Shown piece by piece: positions 38,435-50,156 of a DNA stretch of 64,000 nucleotides (position 1 is the stretch's first letter; every line of letters begins with the position of its first letter). The stretch is taken from contig NZ_LCYG01000023.1 in the NCBI RefSeq assembly GCF_001017175.1, positions 62,001 through 126,000 of the forward strand. Direction: 5' to 3'. Source of the DNA: Microvirga vignae. Its GTDB lineage: Bacteria; Pseudomonadota; Alphaproteobacteria; Rhizobiales; Beijerinckiaceae. Under the pieces are notes generated by a model, which searched no databases, had not been told where the DNA came from, and saw only the letters and a program-made list of their open reading frames with translations. Both the position numbers and the translations under genes were made by a program.

Positions 38435-40180
38435 ATGGCCGAGCGGCTGTTGTTCGAGGTGCTCGTGATCGTAGTGGCATCGTTCGCCGTGGTGACGGCG
38501 CTCGTCCACCTCCGCTTCTCACCCGTCACCGGTTATCTGCTCACCGGTGTTCTGATCGGTCCGCATGGGTTGGAGCTCCTGCCGGACACGGAGGGCATCC
38601 GTTTCCTTGGCGAGCTGGGCGTCGTGCTCCTCATGTTTATTATCGGGCTGGAATTCTCCCTGCCGCGCATGCTGGCGGCCCGGGCAGTGGTTTTCGGCCT
38701 GGGCAGCCTGCAGGTCGCTCTCACGACCCTGGCCGGCAGCGCCCTTGCATGGTTTGCTGGCGTTGGCTGGGCGGGGAGTCTGCTGATTGGCGGGGCCGTT
38801 GCCATGTCGTCCACCGCCATCGCCGCCAAGCAGCTCTCGGATCAGCAGGAGCTGAACACCCAGCACGGGCGCCTCGCCCTCGGAATTCTCCTGTTTCAGG
38901 ATCTTGCGACGTTGCCGTTCCTCATCCTCACGGACGCCATGAGCGGTCGGGGCCAGGCAAGCCCCACCCTCGCTGCAGGCCGAGCAGCTCTTGCCGTGGT
39001 GCTCTTTCTCGCCATCGCCCTGCTGGTGCGGCGCACCCTTGGGCGGATGTTTGAGGCGCTGGCCCGCACCCGCTCAGCCGAGGTCTTCCTGCTGGGCGTC
39101 CTCTCGCTCGTGCTGCTGGCCGCGTTCGGAGCGGAAGAACTCGGACTCTCGCTGCCGATAGGAGCCTTCCTAGTCGGCATGATTACCGGCGAGAGCGACT
39201 TCCGGCACCAGGTCGAGGACGAGATCCGCCCCTTCCGCGATGTGCTCCTGGGACTGTTCTTTCTCACGGTGGGCATGGCGGTTGATCCCCGTACCATCCT
39301 CACCCACCCGCTTCCCGTCGTTGCTGCCCTGACCTCCCTCGTGGCTCTGAAGGCAGCCATCGTTTTCGGAGCGGCGTGGATCGTGGGCTGGAGTGCATCC
39401 TCGGCGCTCCGTGGTGGTCTCATCCTGGCCCATGCTGGCGAGTTCGCCCTTCTGTTGATCACCCAGGCGCTCGCGGCAGCGCTTGTCCCTGCGGACATGG
39501 GGCAGGTGGTCTTGGTCACTGTTGTCCTAAGCATGGCGCTGGCACCTCTGCTGATCCAGTGGAACGGGATCCTGGCCCGGCTGCCCGACCTTGGCTCCTC
39601 TCGACCTGCACCCAAGCCGGATGAAGCCGTCGTGGCCGAAGCCAGCGGTAACCTGTCGGGGCACGTCATTCTTGGAGGGTGCGGCCGTGTCGGATGCCTT
39701 GTCGCCACGGTGCTAGACATCGGCGGGATCCCTTATGTTGCCATTGAGCATGACATCGACCGTCTGAGGCAGGCGCGAGCGCGGGGGCATCATGTCGTGT
39801 TCGGGGATGCGACGCGGGCCGCGATCCTCCACGCGGCGGGCCTGGAGAGGGCAAAGGTCATCGTTGCCACTTTGGACAGCCTGTCCGGATCGGAGCGGCT
39901 GGTCCACCGCGTGCGCCATATGGGCCTTACGATCCCGGTCCTTGTCCGGACCCATGACATGGCCTCGGCGAAAGGGCTTGAGGAGGCTGGCGCAACTCAC
40001 GTCCTTCCCGACAGCCTCGCCGCCGGACTCGGACTATCAGAGCACCTTCTTCGGGTTCTTGGTGTGGCGCCGCAGGATATCGTGGACCGCATCGAGCATG
40101 TCCGCTCCGTCTTCGACACCGCCGGGAATGGGCCCGGCTCCGCACAAGACCAGGGCAGGATCGGGTTCCATCGACAATAG
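38435..40180 (+). CDS. kefB: KefB-type monovalent cation:proton antiporter
   Basis: Inner-membrane CPA2 antiporter with a cytosolic nucleotide-binding gate. 581 residues. The first ~385 are 11-13 hydrophobic helices, including VTGYLLTGVLIGPHGLELLP, LGVVLLMFIIGLEFSLPRML, the motif FQDLATLPFLIL and VGMITGESDFRHQVEDEIRP. A TrkA-N/RCK domain follows from about residue 408 (GHVILGGCGRVGCLVATVLD, then VVFGDATRAAILHAAGLERA). The N-terminal sequence ATG is preceded by GAGGAG. KefB is a regular member of known stress-tolerance islands. Transported ion (K+ or Na+) not determinable. Confidence 0.9.
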   Translation: MAERLLFEVLVIVVASFAVVTALVHLRFSPVTGYLLTGVLIGPHGLELLPDTEGIRFLGELGVVLLMFIIGLEFSLPRMLAARAVVFGLGSLQVALTTLAGSALAWFAGVGWAGSLLIGGAVAMSSTAIAAKQLSDQQELNTQHGRLALGILLFQDLATLPFLILTDAMSGRGQASPTLAAGRAALAVVLFLAIALLVRRTLGRMFEALARTRSAEVFLLGVLSLVLLAAFGAEELGLSLPIGAFLVGMITGESDFRHQVEDEIRPFRDVLLGLFFLTVGMAVDPRTILTHPLPVVAALTSLVALKAAIVFGAAWIVGWSASSALRGGLILAHAGEFALLLITQALAAALVPADMGQVVLVTVVLSMALAPLLIQWNGILARLPDLGSSRPAPKPDEAVVAEASGNLSGHVILGGCGRVGCLVATVLDIGGIPYVAIEHDIDRLRQARARGHHVVFGDATRAAILHAAGLERAKVIVATLDSLSGSERLVHRVRHMGLTIPVLVRTHDMASAKGLEEAGATHVLPDSLAAGLGLSEHLLRVLGVAPQDIVDRIEHVRSVFDTAGNGPGSAQDQGRIGFHRQ

Positions 40181-40326
40181 ACCCTCAGAACGCCAGTCCA
40201 AGCCTGCCAAAGGAGGCTCCCTATTCCTCGTTCGACCAGGGCAAGGTCGCTCGGCCCACGGGGACCCCGGTCGAAGGGGCCCTGAGGCTGCCGGCTGCGG
40301 GCAAGGTCGGCCGCACCGGATCCCCG

Positions 40327-40671
40327 CTAGCTGCTGACCGCGTCGATGTCGTCCTCCGGGGTGACGGGCGGCAGCACGCCCGTGCCAGGGGTCGCGAGCG
40401 GGTCTACGAGTTCAGGAACGTCGTGGGGGCCGGCGGGTGGCACGGACGCCTGAGCGGTGCCGTCGCTCACCAATGTTCCAATCAGACGAAGCAACTCCTG
40501 CTGTTCCGGGCCGCGCCCGGAGCCCAGGAATGGCCCAATCTCGATGTGGGCCACATGGCCTCCCGACGCCAGGTTGGCTTCGTGCCGCACGAAGACCTCC
40601 CCCGACGCATCCCGGATCAGATACCACCGGTCACCGTTGGGGCTGCAATAAAGCTTTCGTGCTTTCGCCAT
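40327..40671 (-). CDS. Conserved hypothetical protein of Rhizobiales
   Basis: 114 residues. The first ~70 are conserved-looking: KLYCSPNGDRWYLIRDASGE, FVRHEANLASGGHVAHIEIG, and FLGSGRGPEQQELLRLIGTL. A Pro-rich acidic tail follows. It reads like a small soluble beta-rich domain often seen in Rhizobiales genomes; function unknown. It lies between the antiporter and lon. Confidence 0.7.
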   Translation of the reverse strand: MAKARKLYCSPNGDRWYLIRDASGEVFVRHEANLASGGHVAHIEIGPFLGSGRGPEQQELLRLIGTLVSDGTAQASVPPAGPHDVPELVDPLATPGTGVLPPVTPEDDIDAVSS

Positions 40672-40733
40672 GGGTGGCCTCTCGCCTGGAGCGCGTCAAC
40701 AAAGGTGGGTGCCGGATGTCCGGCAAGACACGG

Positions 40734-43145
<2,412 letters not shown>

Positions 43146-43157
43146 GACGGGTGCTCC

Positions 43158-43562
43158 TCAGGGCGCTTTGCGGAGGCTGATAACCAGGCACCCGTCTCCG
43201 GCGGCACGCCGGACGGCATCATAGTGGCCTGGCGGCAGGGGAATGCGCCGCTCGAATCGGCCCTGCGGCAGCTCCAGCCGGTGGATCACGGCGGTGCGCA
43301 GTTGCGGCGGCAGGACGCGGCGGCCGGCGACCACGAGGGTTCCGTCCTCGATCACCGTCTCGACCTGGTCCGGCGCCACTCCGGGCAGAGCGATGAGGAT
43401 GAGAACCTCCTGCTCGGTTTCAATCACGTCGACGGGGGGTTCCCAAGCTGCGCGGCGCGTCGCCGAGGGCGGTTGGAACATCTGCCGGTGCAGGCGCTCG
43501 GCGCGTGCAAGGGCCTCAATCGCTTCCGAGAGCATCCAGTCCGCCGGATCCCGCATGGCCAC
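43158..43562 (-). CDS. Small heat-shock protein Hsp20 (atypical)
   Basis: 134 residues with an alpha-crystallin core: PPVDVIETEQEVLILIALPG, VIEDGTLVVAGRRV, RLELPQGRFERRIPLPPG and CLVISLRKAP. The C-terminal IXI tail that most sHsps use for oligomer assembly is missing: the protein ends right after the last core strand. It is the first gene of an operon with lon, suggesting hand-over of held substrates to the protease. The second Hsp20 of the island (49523) differs strongly in sequence. Confidence 0.88.
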   Translation of the reverse strand: MAMRDPADWMLSEAIEALARAERLHRQMFQPPSATRRAAWEPPVDVIETEQEVLILIALPGVAPDQVETVIEDGTLVVAGRRVLPPQLRTAVIHRLELPQGRFERRIPLPPGHYDAVRRAAGDGCLVISLRKAP

Positions 43563-43684
43563 GCGTGCCTCAGCTTGTGGTTCGAGCCCGAAGCCTGTTT
43601 TTCCGCGTCTGCGTCAAGGACGCTCCGGGGACAACACCGATTGGAACATGCAACTATGTCAATGCGCCGGCAGCCCATTTGGTT

Positions 43685-43712
43685 CTTGATTGCGAAACGC
43701 ATCAACCCAAAT
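43685..43712 (+). promoter_or_regulatory. Possible RpoH (heat-shock) promoter
   Basis: CTTGATT, 14 bases, CCCAAAT in the divergent gap between hsp20-lon and the plus-strand group beginning at 43860. It partly fits the CTTGAAA/CCCATNT heat-shock sigma-factor consensus. Two or three mismatches remain, so the assignment is weak. Confidence 0.25.
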
Positions 43713-43859
43713 CGATGTCACGGGCACGCTTCCGATGGTGGCGTTCGCCTTGATGGCCAACCGGTCCGGCATCAGGATTCAACATCGATGGACCGGTCGA
43801 TGAGAGATGATGTCGGTGTTGCTCCGGCAGAGCTGACAGCGGACCGGAAGGAGAGCACC

Positions 43860-44123
43860 ATGCAGACCAACAAACCGAGACCCGATGACATCGACCCGGT
43901 GGACGAAGCCAGCTTGGAGTCGTTTCCCGCCAGCGATCCGCCGGCCTGGAACGGGACGCATCCCGGCCCTGTCGACGTCTCAGCCCTTCTTCACCGCACG
44001 AAGGAGGCGCGGTCGGTCTGGAACCATGCCCTTGAGGAGGCGGCCCAACTGGCGGACGGGACGGACCTGGGCTTGTCCTCACGGATACGGTCCCTGAAGC
44101 ACGCCGAGCCAGATGACGGCTGA
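43860..44123 (+). CDS. Small conserved hypothetical protein (DEASLESFPASDPPAW motif)
   Basis: The start is the ATG at 43860 after GGAGAG, within a longer unlikely frame. The 87-residue protein contains DPVDEASLESFPASDPPAWN, a motif I know from many short Rhizobiales proteins of unknown function, followed by a helical segment (TKEARSVWNHALEEAAQLAD). Acidic and soluble. First of the plus-strand genes of the island. Confidence 0.7.
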   Translation: MQTNKPRPDDIDPVDEASLESFPASDPPAWNGTHPGPVDVSALLHRTKEARSVWNHALEEAAQLADGTDLGLSSRIRSLKHAEPDDG

Positions 44124-44162
44124 CGCGTTGCCCGCGACCTTTGGCCAGGAGGATTCGAACCC

Positions 44163-44408
44163 ATGAGCCTCAGCGAGATCGCCTGCGAGATCCTGGACCT
44201 GTTTCGCGAGACCCATCGGCGGCCTGGCGCCCGGATCACGATTGCCACCCTCGATCACCGCTTCGGCACGGATCCCGCGGTCGCGGTGGCCATCGCGGAA
44301 CTGAGGGACGCAGGCTTTCTCATCACCCCTGACGCCGAGACGGTCGAACTGACTACCAAGGGCTTTGATGCGACCCAGGGCGGTAGTTACCATCCGGAGG
44401 ACGACTGA
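44163..44408 (+). CDS. Small winged-helix-like protein, paralogue of the one at 29101
   Basis: 81 residues, preceded by AGGAGG. LSEIACEILDLFRETHRRP, then GARITIATLDHRFGTDPAVA, then IAELRDAGFLITPDAETVEL repeat the sequence of the 29101 protein with conservative changes. Predicted helices then a beta hairpin, i.e. a winged-helix-like domain. It lies 39 bases after the previous small gene, likely co-transcribed. Function unknown. Confidence 0.75.
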   Translation: MSLSEIACEILDLFRETHRRPGARITIATLDHRFGTDPAVAVAIAELRDAGFLITPDAETVELTTKGFDATQGGSYHPEDD

Positions 44409-44634
44409 CCACCGGCATCGGCTGCTCTGTGATGTAAGGGTGGGCTGCTGGAGGTCGGCCCGCGCGTTTGGCTCGCCGCCACGTACCTTTCCTCAGTAAT
44501 CGACCGGTATGCGTATCGGCTCCCGCAACTGCTACCCTCCACGAATCGCGCCGAAGCGGCGTGCTGCGGCGAGCGTCTGCTGAAACGACAGAACGCCCGC
44601 CCGGGGCACGGGACAGCCAGCATGGAGGCATGCC

Positions 44635-47505
44635 ATGGCGGACGGATTGTGTGACATCTGTGGAGTCCGGCCTGCGACCGTTCGGGCGCAGGTGGTCAGC
44701 AACGGCCAGCGCCAGACCATGGAGCTCTGTGACGTCGATTACCGGCGTTTGGCGAGGCAGCAGCGGCCGAGTTCGCCGCTGGAGTCCCTCTTCGGCGGGC
44801 GCGGCAGCCTGTTCGACGACTTCTTCGGCGGCGATTTCTTCGGCGAGAGCCCGCGCAGCAGCGCAGGGAGACTTACCGATGAGCCTTCCGACACGGGGGA
44901 TAGCGGCGGCACGCCCGTTCCGGTCCGGTCCGGGCGTGGACGCGCCCGCGGCCGCGGCGCGGCAGCAGGCGTGGCGGACCGTCTTAGCGAGCATGCTGAG
45001 GAGATCCTCCAATCGGCCGCCCGGCGGGCTGCCGAATTCGGCCGCCGCGAGGTCGACACCGAACATCTCCTGCTCGTTCTGACCGAAAGTGACGTCGTCC
45101 GCACCATCCTCGACCAGTTCAAGGTCTCGCTCGATGACCTGCGCAACCAGATCGTCCAGGAAAGCCCCCGGGGCGATTTTAATCCGGAGGAAGGCGGCGA
45201 GATCGGGGTCTCACCCCGGGTCAAGAGCGCCCTCTCGCGCGCCTTCTCGGTCTCCGGCGAGTTCGGCCACTCCTATGTCGGCCCCGAGCACCTGCTCATC
45301 GGCTTGGCCGAGGAGGGGGAAGGCATCGGACCCGATGTCCTGAACCGCTACGGCCTCACGCCGCAGGCCATCCGCCAACAGGTCACCAAGGTGGTCGGCC
45401 GCGGTGCCGAGGAAGGGCGGGTTGACACGCCCACCAACACCCCCAACCTCGACAAGTACTCGCGCGATCTCACCAAGCTCGCCCGCGAGGGCAAGCTCGA
45501 TCCGGTGATCGGCCGCGCCAAGGAGATCGAGACCACCATCGAGGTGCTGGCCCGGCGCAAGAAGAACAACCCGGTCCTCATCGGCGAGCCGGGCGTCGGC
45601 AAGACCGCCATCGTCGAAGGCCTCGCCCAGCGCATCGTTGCCGGCGAAGTGCCGGAGAGCCTGCGCGATAAGCGCCTCGTTGAACTCTCGATCAACTCCA
45701 TGGTGGCCGGCTCCAAGTACCGGGGCGAGTTCGAGGAGCGCGTCCAGCAGATTCTCAAAGAGGTCACCGAGCGCGAGGACGAGCTGGTCCTGTTCATCGA
45801 CGAGATCCACACCATCGTGGGCGCAGGTCAGGGCGGCGGCGAAGGCGGGCTCGACATCGCCAACGTGTTCAAGCCGGCGCTCGCCCGCGGCGAGCTCAAC
45901 CTGATCGGCGCGACGACGCTGAACGAGTATCAGAAGCACATCGAGAAGGATGCCGCCCTGGAGCGCCGTTTCCAGCCGGTGTTTGTGCCCGAGCCGACGG
46001 TCGCCCAGACCATCATGATCCTGCGCGGCCTGCGCGATACCCTCGAAGCGCACCACAAGGTCACGATCACAGACGAGGCCATCATCGCGGCGGCGGAGCT
46101 GTCCGACCGCTACATCACAGGCCGCTTCCTGCCCGACAAGGCCATTGACCTGATCGACCAGGCCGCCGCCCGGGTGAAGATCTCGGCTACCGCCCGGCCC
46201 GTGGACGTGCAGGAAATGGAGGCCGAGGTGCGCCAGCTCAAGCGCGAGCAGGATTACGCCTCCTCCCGCAAGCACTTCGACCGCGCCTCGGAAATCCAGG
46301 CCCGGCACGATGCCCGCAACAAGGACCTCCTGGACGCGACCGAACGTTGGCGCCGGGAACGCGGCTCGGCCTCGACGGAGGTGCGCACCGAGCATATCGC
46401 ACAGGTGGTGTCCAAGCTCACCGGCGTGCCCGTCAACGAACTCACGACCGAGGAGCGCCAGCGCCTCGTGAAGATGGAAGAGCGCCTTCATCAACGCGTG
46501 ATTGGTCAGGAGGAGGCGGTCAGGGCCGTCAGCGACGCCGTGCGTCTGGCGCGCGCTGGCCTGCGGGAGGGGCGCCGACCCATCGCGACCTTCCTGTTCC
46601 TCGGCCCCACCGGCGTCGGCAAAACGGAGCTGGCGAAGGCTCTTGCTGAAACCGTCTTCGGCGAGGAGGACGCGATGATCCGCCTCGACATGTCGGAGTA
46701 CATGGAGCGCCACGCGGTCGCCCGCCTCATCGGCGCGCCTCCCGGCTACGTCGGTTATGAGGAGGGCGGGCAGCTGACCGAGCGTGTGCGCCGGCGCCCC
46801 TACTCCGTCGTGCTGCTGGATGAGATCGAAAAGGCCCACCCGGACGTCTACAACGTGCTGCTGCAGGTGTTCGACGACGGGCGGCTTACCGACGGCAAGG
46901 GTCGCGTCGTGGACTTCACCAACACGATCCTGATTGCCACGTCAAACTTGGGTTCCGACATCATCCAGCGCCACCTCAACCTGCGCGGCACGGCCGAAGA
47001 CGATCAGGCCCGTCTCAAGCGCGAGTTGATGGATGTGCTGCGCGGCCATTTCAGGCCGGAGTTCATCAACCGGATCGACGAGATCATTGTCTTCCATGCC
47101 CTGGCGCGGAGCGAGATCCGCTCCATCGTCGAGCTCCAGCTGGAGCGGGTGAAACGCACCGCCCATGGCCAAGGCGTCGAGCTTGATATCGACGGCAGCC
47201 TTGTCGACCACTTGGCGGCCGCCGGATTCCGGCCGGAGTTCGGAGCCCGCGAGCTGCGGCGTCTCATTCGCTCCGAGCTGGAGACCCAGCTTGCCCGCGC
47301 GATGCTGGCAAACGAGGTTCAGGAAGGTGACCGGGTGCTCGCGCGCTGGGACGGAGACCAGCAGAGGGTAGTACTGGAGCCCCAGCCCAAGGCAGAGGGT
47401 GCCACAAAGGCCACAGGCGCGACGGATGACCACCGCAATGCGGTCGAGCTAGACCGGGAAGCCCAGCGCGGGGCCGGCGACGACAGCAGGACGGCCGCCG
47501 AGTGA
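44635..47505 (+). CDS. clpK: ClpK/ClpG-type AAA+ unfoldase with N-terminal zinc finger
   Basis: 956-residue Hsp100 ATPase. The N-terminal zinc-finger extension ([25 protein letters not shown]) is the mark of the ClpK/ClpG branch. Then a Gly/Phe-rich linker, a double Clp_N domain (about 115-265), AAA1 with GEPGVGKT (near 318), a short ClpC-like middle domain ([20 protein letters not shown]) and AAA2 with GPTGVGKT (from 657). The segment after [20 protein letters not shown] shows no [LIV]GF loop for ClpP docking, which suggests an autonomous disaggregase. ClpK/ClpG gives thermotolerance in Klebsiella and Pseudomonas. The C-terminal ~55 residues are a polar tail. Confidence 0.92.
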   Translation: MADGLCDICGVRPATVRAQVVSNGQRQTMELCDVDYRRLARQQRPSSPLESLFGGRGSLFDDFFGGDFFGESPRSSAGRLTDEPSDTGDSGGTPVPVRSGRGRARGRGAAAGVADRLSEHAEEILQSAARRAAEFGRREVDTEHLLLVLTESDVVRTILDQFKVSLDDLRNQIVQESPRGDFNPEEGGEIGVSPRVKSALSRAFSVSGEFGHSYVGPEHLLIGLAEEGEGIGPDVLNRYGLTPQAIRQQVTKVVGRGAEEGRVDTPTNTPNLDKYSRDLTKLAREGKLDPVIGRAKEIETTIEVLARRKKNNPVLIGEPGVGKTAIVEGLAQRIVAGEVPESLRDKRLVELSINSMVAGSKYRGEFEERVQQILKEVTEREDELVLFIDEIHTIVGAGQGGGEGGLDIANVFKPALARGELNLIGATTLNEYQKHIEKDAALERRFQPVFVPEPTVAQTIMILRGLRDTLEAHHKVTITDEAIIAAAELSDRYITGRFLPDKAIDLIDQAAARVKISATARPVDVQEMEAEVRQLKREQDYASSRKHFDRASEIQARHDARNKDLLDATERWRRERGSASTEVRTEHIAQVVSKLTGVPVNELTTEERQRLVKMEERLHQRVIGQEEAVRAVSDAVRLARAGLREGRRPIATFLFLGPTGVGKTELAKALAETVFGEEDAMIRLDMSEYMERHAVARLIGAPPGYVGYEEGGQLTERVRRRPYSVVLLDEIEKAHPDVYNVLLQVFDDGRLTDGKGRVVDFTNTILIATSNLGSDIIQRHLNLRGTAEDDQARLKRELMDVLRGHFRPEFINRIDEIIVFHALARSEIRSIVELQLERVKRTAHGQGVELDIDGSLVDHLAAAGFRPEFGARELRRLIRSELETQLARAMLANEVQEGDRVLARWDGDQQRVVLEPQPKAEGATKATGATDDHRNAVELDREAQRGAGDDSRTAAE

Positions 47506-47653
47506 GGACCTCGGCTGCCAGGCGACACGTCCGGAGGACATCGCATGCCATTTCGCATCTTGGGATCGACACTCCGGGCCGGGGTGCTCACGGGTGCCCT
47601 TGTCATGGCCACCTTTGGAAGCTGATCCAGGTTCGAATGTAAGGACTGGAGCC

Positions 47654-48199
47654 ATGACAGCGCAAAGAGACCCGGTGGATCGCCGACACAACCAAGGGTG
47701 GGCTCCTGCCCTCCTGCCCGGCTCCAACACGGAGGCCGGTTCATTGCCGCCCGCCCGCATCCATCGGCTAGGCCGCTCCGTGACATCATCCGCACCCGCC
47801 CGGACAGGATGGGTGCTGGAATTTGAGCGCAGCTCGGCCCCATACATCGAGCCGCTCATGGGCTGGACCGGAGGCGACGATCCGTTCGCCCAAATCCGAT
47901 TGAACTTCCCGGACCTGCAAAGCGCTATCGTCTTTGCCGAGCGGCACGGCTGGCCCTACCGCGTCGAGGATCCGCCGCCACAACGGACGCACCTTCTGTC
48001 CTACGCCGACCGGTTCAGGTACGACCTCGCGAGCGCCATTCGGCGCGCCTCGCCGTCTGTGGAGCCTGTTGCCGGCGAGCCGACCCGCCGACAGATCAAC
48101 CGGATCGCCGGGGTGGGGACTGACGGCGGTGAGGATCGTCAGCCATCATTGCCCATCCACACCGACAAGGACAGGAGAGCTACGCTCCAACATCATTGA
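47654..48199 (+). CDS. NDUFS4-like complex I accessory protein (ETC_C1 family)
   Basis: The start is the ATG at 47654 (MTAQRDPVDRR). The family core lies at about residues 50-115: GWVLEFERSSAPYIEPLMGW, TGGDDPFAQIRLNFPDLQSA, then FAERHGWPYRVEDPP. This matches the ETC complex I subunit conserved region of NDUFS4 (18 kDa). Compared with standalone alphaproteobacterial NDUFS4 homologues, it has a longer N-terminus and a ~65-residue tail of unknown role. The setting inside a stress island rather than near respiratory genes is unusual. It may modify complex I under stress (inference). Confidence 0.8.
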   Translation: MTAQRDPVDRRHNQGWAPALLPGSNTEAGSLPPARIHRLGRSVTSSAPARTGWVLEFERSSAPYIEPLMGWTGGDDPFAQIRLNFPDLQSAIVFAERHGWPYRVEDPPPQRTHLLSYADRFRYDLASAIRRASPSVEPVAGEPTRRQINRIAGVGTDGGEDRQPSLPIHTDKDRRATLQHH

Positions 48200-48304
48200 A
48201 GGGACCGCCCTTGAGCCACTCTCCACCTCGGATCCACCTCATGGACAGGAGCCTCCATCGGGCGGGACGGACCACTCGGCTCCTGAGCGACGTGGAGGAA
48301 GAGC

Positions 48305-48922
48305 ATGGCTGAACTCATCGTGGTTGGCTTCGATGACCCCGACGAAGCGGATCGTGCCCTGAGCGAACTGGCGCGCCTGCAGAAGGAGTATCTGATTGAC
48401 CTGGAGGACGCGGTGGTCGCGATCCGCGGCCCTGACGGCAAGCTGCGGCTGAAGCAGAGCGTCGATCTGGTTGGCGTCGGCGCCGCATCTGGAAGCCTGT
48501 GGGGCGCCATGTGGGGCTCGCTCGTCGGCCTGCTGTTCCTGAACCCTCTGCTCGGGCTTGCGACGGGGGCCGCCCTGGGCGCCGGCGCGGGGGCGCTGTC
48601 CGGGAAACTGGCGGACTACGGCATAGACGACGACTTCATCCGCTCGATAGGCGAGACGCTCCAGCCCAACACGTCGGCCCTCTTCGTGCTGCTCCGCAAG
48701 GTGCAACCGGAGAAGGTGCTGGACGAGCTGAAGCGCTTCCGCGGACGTGTCCTGCGCTCCTCCCTTTCGCCCGAGCAGGAGGCCCGGCTCCAGGCCGCTC
48801 TGTCGGGCTCCAACGTCTCCATGCCTGGCACCACCAGCACCACGCCGGAAGCCACCAGTCCAGCCCCCAGCGACACCAGCGCCACCCCGAGCACCGCCCC
48901 TGCCAAAGGAGCCGCATCATGA
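48305..48922 (+). CDS. DUF1269 domain-containing membrane protein
   Basis: 205 residues. The N-terminal half has [20 protein letters not shown] and [21 protein letters not shown] Gly-rich hydrophobic pair of helices follows ([40 protein letters not shown]), then [20 protein letters not shown] and [17 protein letters not shown]. This is the usual DUF1269 plan; function unknown, frequent in stress gene clusters. The last ~45 residues are Thr/Pro/Ser-rich. Its stop overlaps the start of the groES-like remnant (ATGA). Confidence 0.85.
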   Translation: MAELIVVGFDDPDEADRALSELARLQKEYLIDLEDAVVAIRGPDGKLRLKQSVDLVGVGAASGSLWGAMWGSLVGLLFLNPLLGLATGAALGAGAGALSGKLADYGIDDDFIRSIGETLQPNTSALFVLLRKVQPEKVLDELKRFRGRVLRSSLSPEQEARLQAALSGSNVSMPGTTSTTPEATSPAPSDTSATPSTAPAKGAAS

Positions 48923-49430
48923 CCTTCCGCCCGCTCCATGGCCGCGTTGTGGTGCGCCTGGTCGAGGCCGAGGAGAAGAAGAACCGCGTCCACCACGCCA
49001 TGCACGACACCAAGGCCGCCGCGGAAGAGGGCGTTGTGCCTGGCGGCATCGCCCTGCTCCACGCCAAGGCCGCGGTGGCCAGGCTCAAGACCGACAACCC
49101 GGACATGAAAGCTGGCATCAAGATCGTGCAGCGGGCGCTGGAGGCTCCGATCCGCCAGATCGGCGAGAATGAGGGCGTGGAAGGCTCCATCGTGGTCGGC
49201 AAGATCAGTGACAACGGGCCCCAACCTTCGGGTTTGATGCGCAGGTTGAGGAGTACGGCGATCTCGTCCAGGCCGGCCCCTTCGATCCGGCGAAGGTCGT
49301 TCGCACTCCGCGGCAGGACGCCGCTTCCGTGGCCAGCCTCCTGATCACCACCGAGGCCATGGTGGCCGAGCTGCCGAAGAAGGAGTCAGCTCCGGCCATG
49401 CCCGGCGCATGGCCGGCAAGGACTTCCAGG
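48919..49430 (+). pseudogene. groES-groEL chimeric remnant
   Basis: Starts with a GroES N-terminus ([20 protein letters not shown]). It then jumps, without the rest of GroES, to the equatorial C-terminal part of GroEL ([20 protein letters not shown], then [20 protein letters not shown]). Near 49215-49227 the frame shifts by one base, and GroEL sequence continues in another frame ([35 protein letters not shown], up to MPGA). So a large internal deletion fused groES to groEL, and a frameshift followed. No apical or ATP-binding domain remains, so no chaperonin can form. The first 141 codons stay open and might still be translated. Confidence 0.85.
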
Positions 49431-49522
49431 TTCCCGGGAGGGAATGTTTCAGAGGCCGATGTCCTGAGAACCGAGCGTGTTGGAGCAAACCGAAGGAATG
49501 CCCCATCGAAAGGAGACACCTC

Positions 49523-50140
49523 ATGGCACGCAATCCCCTGACCCCGTTTGGCTCCGGTTTTGGCACTCCGGGGGGAAGCGACCCCTTCCTCTCGCTCCAT
49601 CGCGAGATGAACCGCCTGTTCGACGATGTCCTGCGCGGCACAGGCCTGCCCGCCGCGGCGGGTAACCAAGGCCAGGGCAGGGTCGGCAACTTCGTCAATG
49701 CCAGCATGAACGTGTCGGAGACGGAGAACGAGGTCCGCATCACGGCGGAACTGCCCGGCGTCACCGAGCAGGACATCGACGTCAGTCTCGAAGACGACAT
49801 GCTCACGATTCGGGGCGAGAAGAAGTTCGAGCGCACGGACGACAAAGAAAACTTCCACTTCGTCGAACGGTCCTACGGCACCTTCCAGCGCTCGCTGCGG
49901 TTGCCCTACCCGGTGGATCCGGAGCGGGTGCAGGCAAGCTTCGAGAACGGCGTGCTCACCGTGACCGTGCCGAAGACCGGGCAACAGGAGCGCTCGCGCC
50001 GCATCCAGGTGCAGGGCCGCAGCTCGGGTGGCCAGGCTTCTCAGGGCGGTCAGGGCGCGTCAGGCGGCACCGGTGGTGGAGGCCGCCGAGGCGGACAAGG
50101 TAGCGCACCGGGCAGCACGCCCGGCGGCGCAAGCACCTGA
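49523..50140 (+). CDS. Small heat-shock protein Hsp20
   Basis: The start is the ATG at 49523 after AAGGAG; the frame upstream belongs to the groEL remnant region. 205 residues. An N-terminal arm with [18 protein letters not shown] precedes the alpha-crystallin domain: [56 protein letters not shown] and [15 protein letters not shown] long C-terminal Gly/Ser/Gln tail follows with an RRIQVQ (IXV-like) motif. ATP-independent holdase for unfolded proteins. Followed after 16 bases by psiE. Confidence 0.93.
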   Translation: MARNPLTPFGSGFGTPGGSDPFLSLHREMNRLFDDVLRGTGLPAAAGNQGQGRVGNFVNASMNVSETENEVRITAELPGVTEQDIDVSLEDDMLTIRGEKKFERTDDKENFHFVERSYGTFQRSLRLPYPVDPERVQASFENGVLTVTVPKTGQQERSRRIQVQGRSSGGQASQGGQGASGGTGGGGRRGGQGSAPGSTPGGAST

Positions 50141-50156
50141 GTCTGGCAGATCACAC

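Noticed and set aside
43224..43859. Long upstream extension of the small gene at 43860
   Set aside because: This part overlaps the Hsp20 gene on the other strand and the divergent promoter region. Only the segment after the ribosome site at about 43850 looks coding.
45211..46839. A 542-codon open frame antisense to clpK
   Set aside because: Shadow of the ClpK gene.
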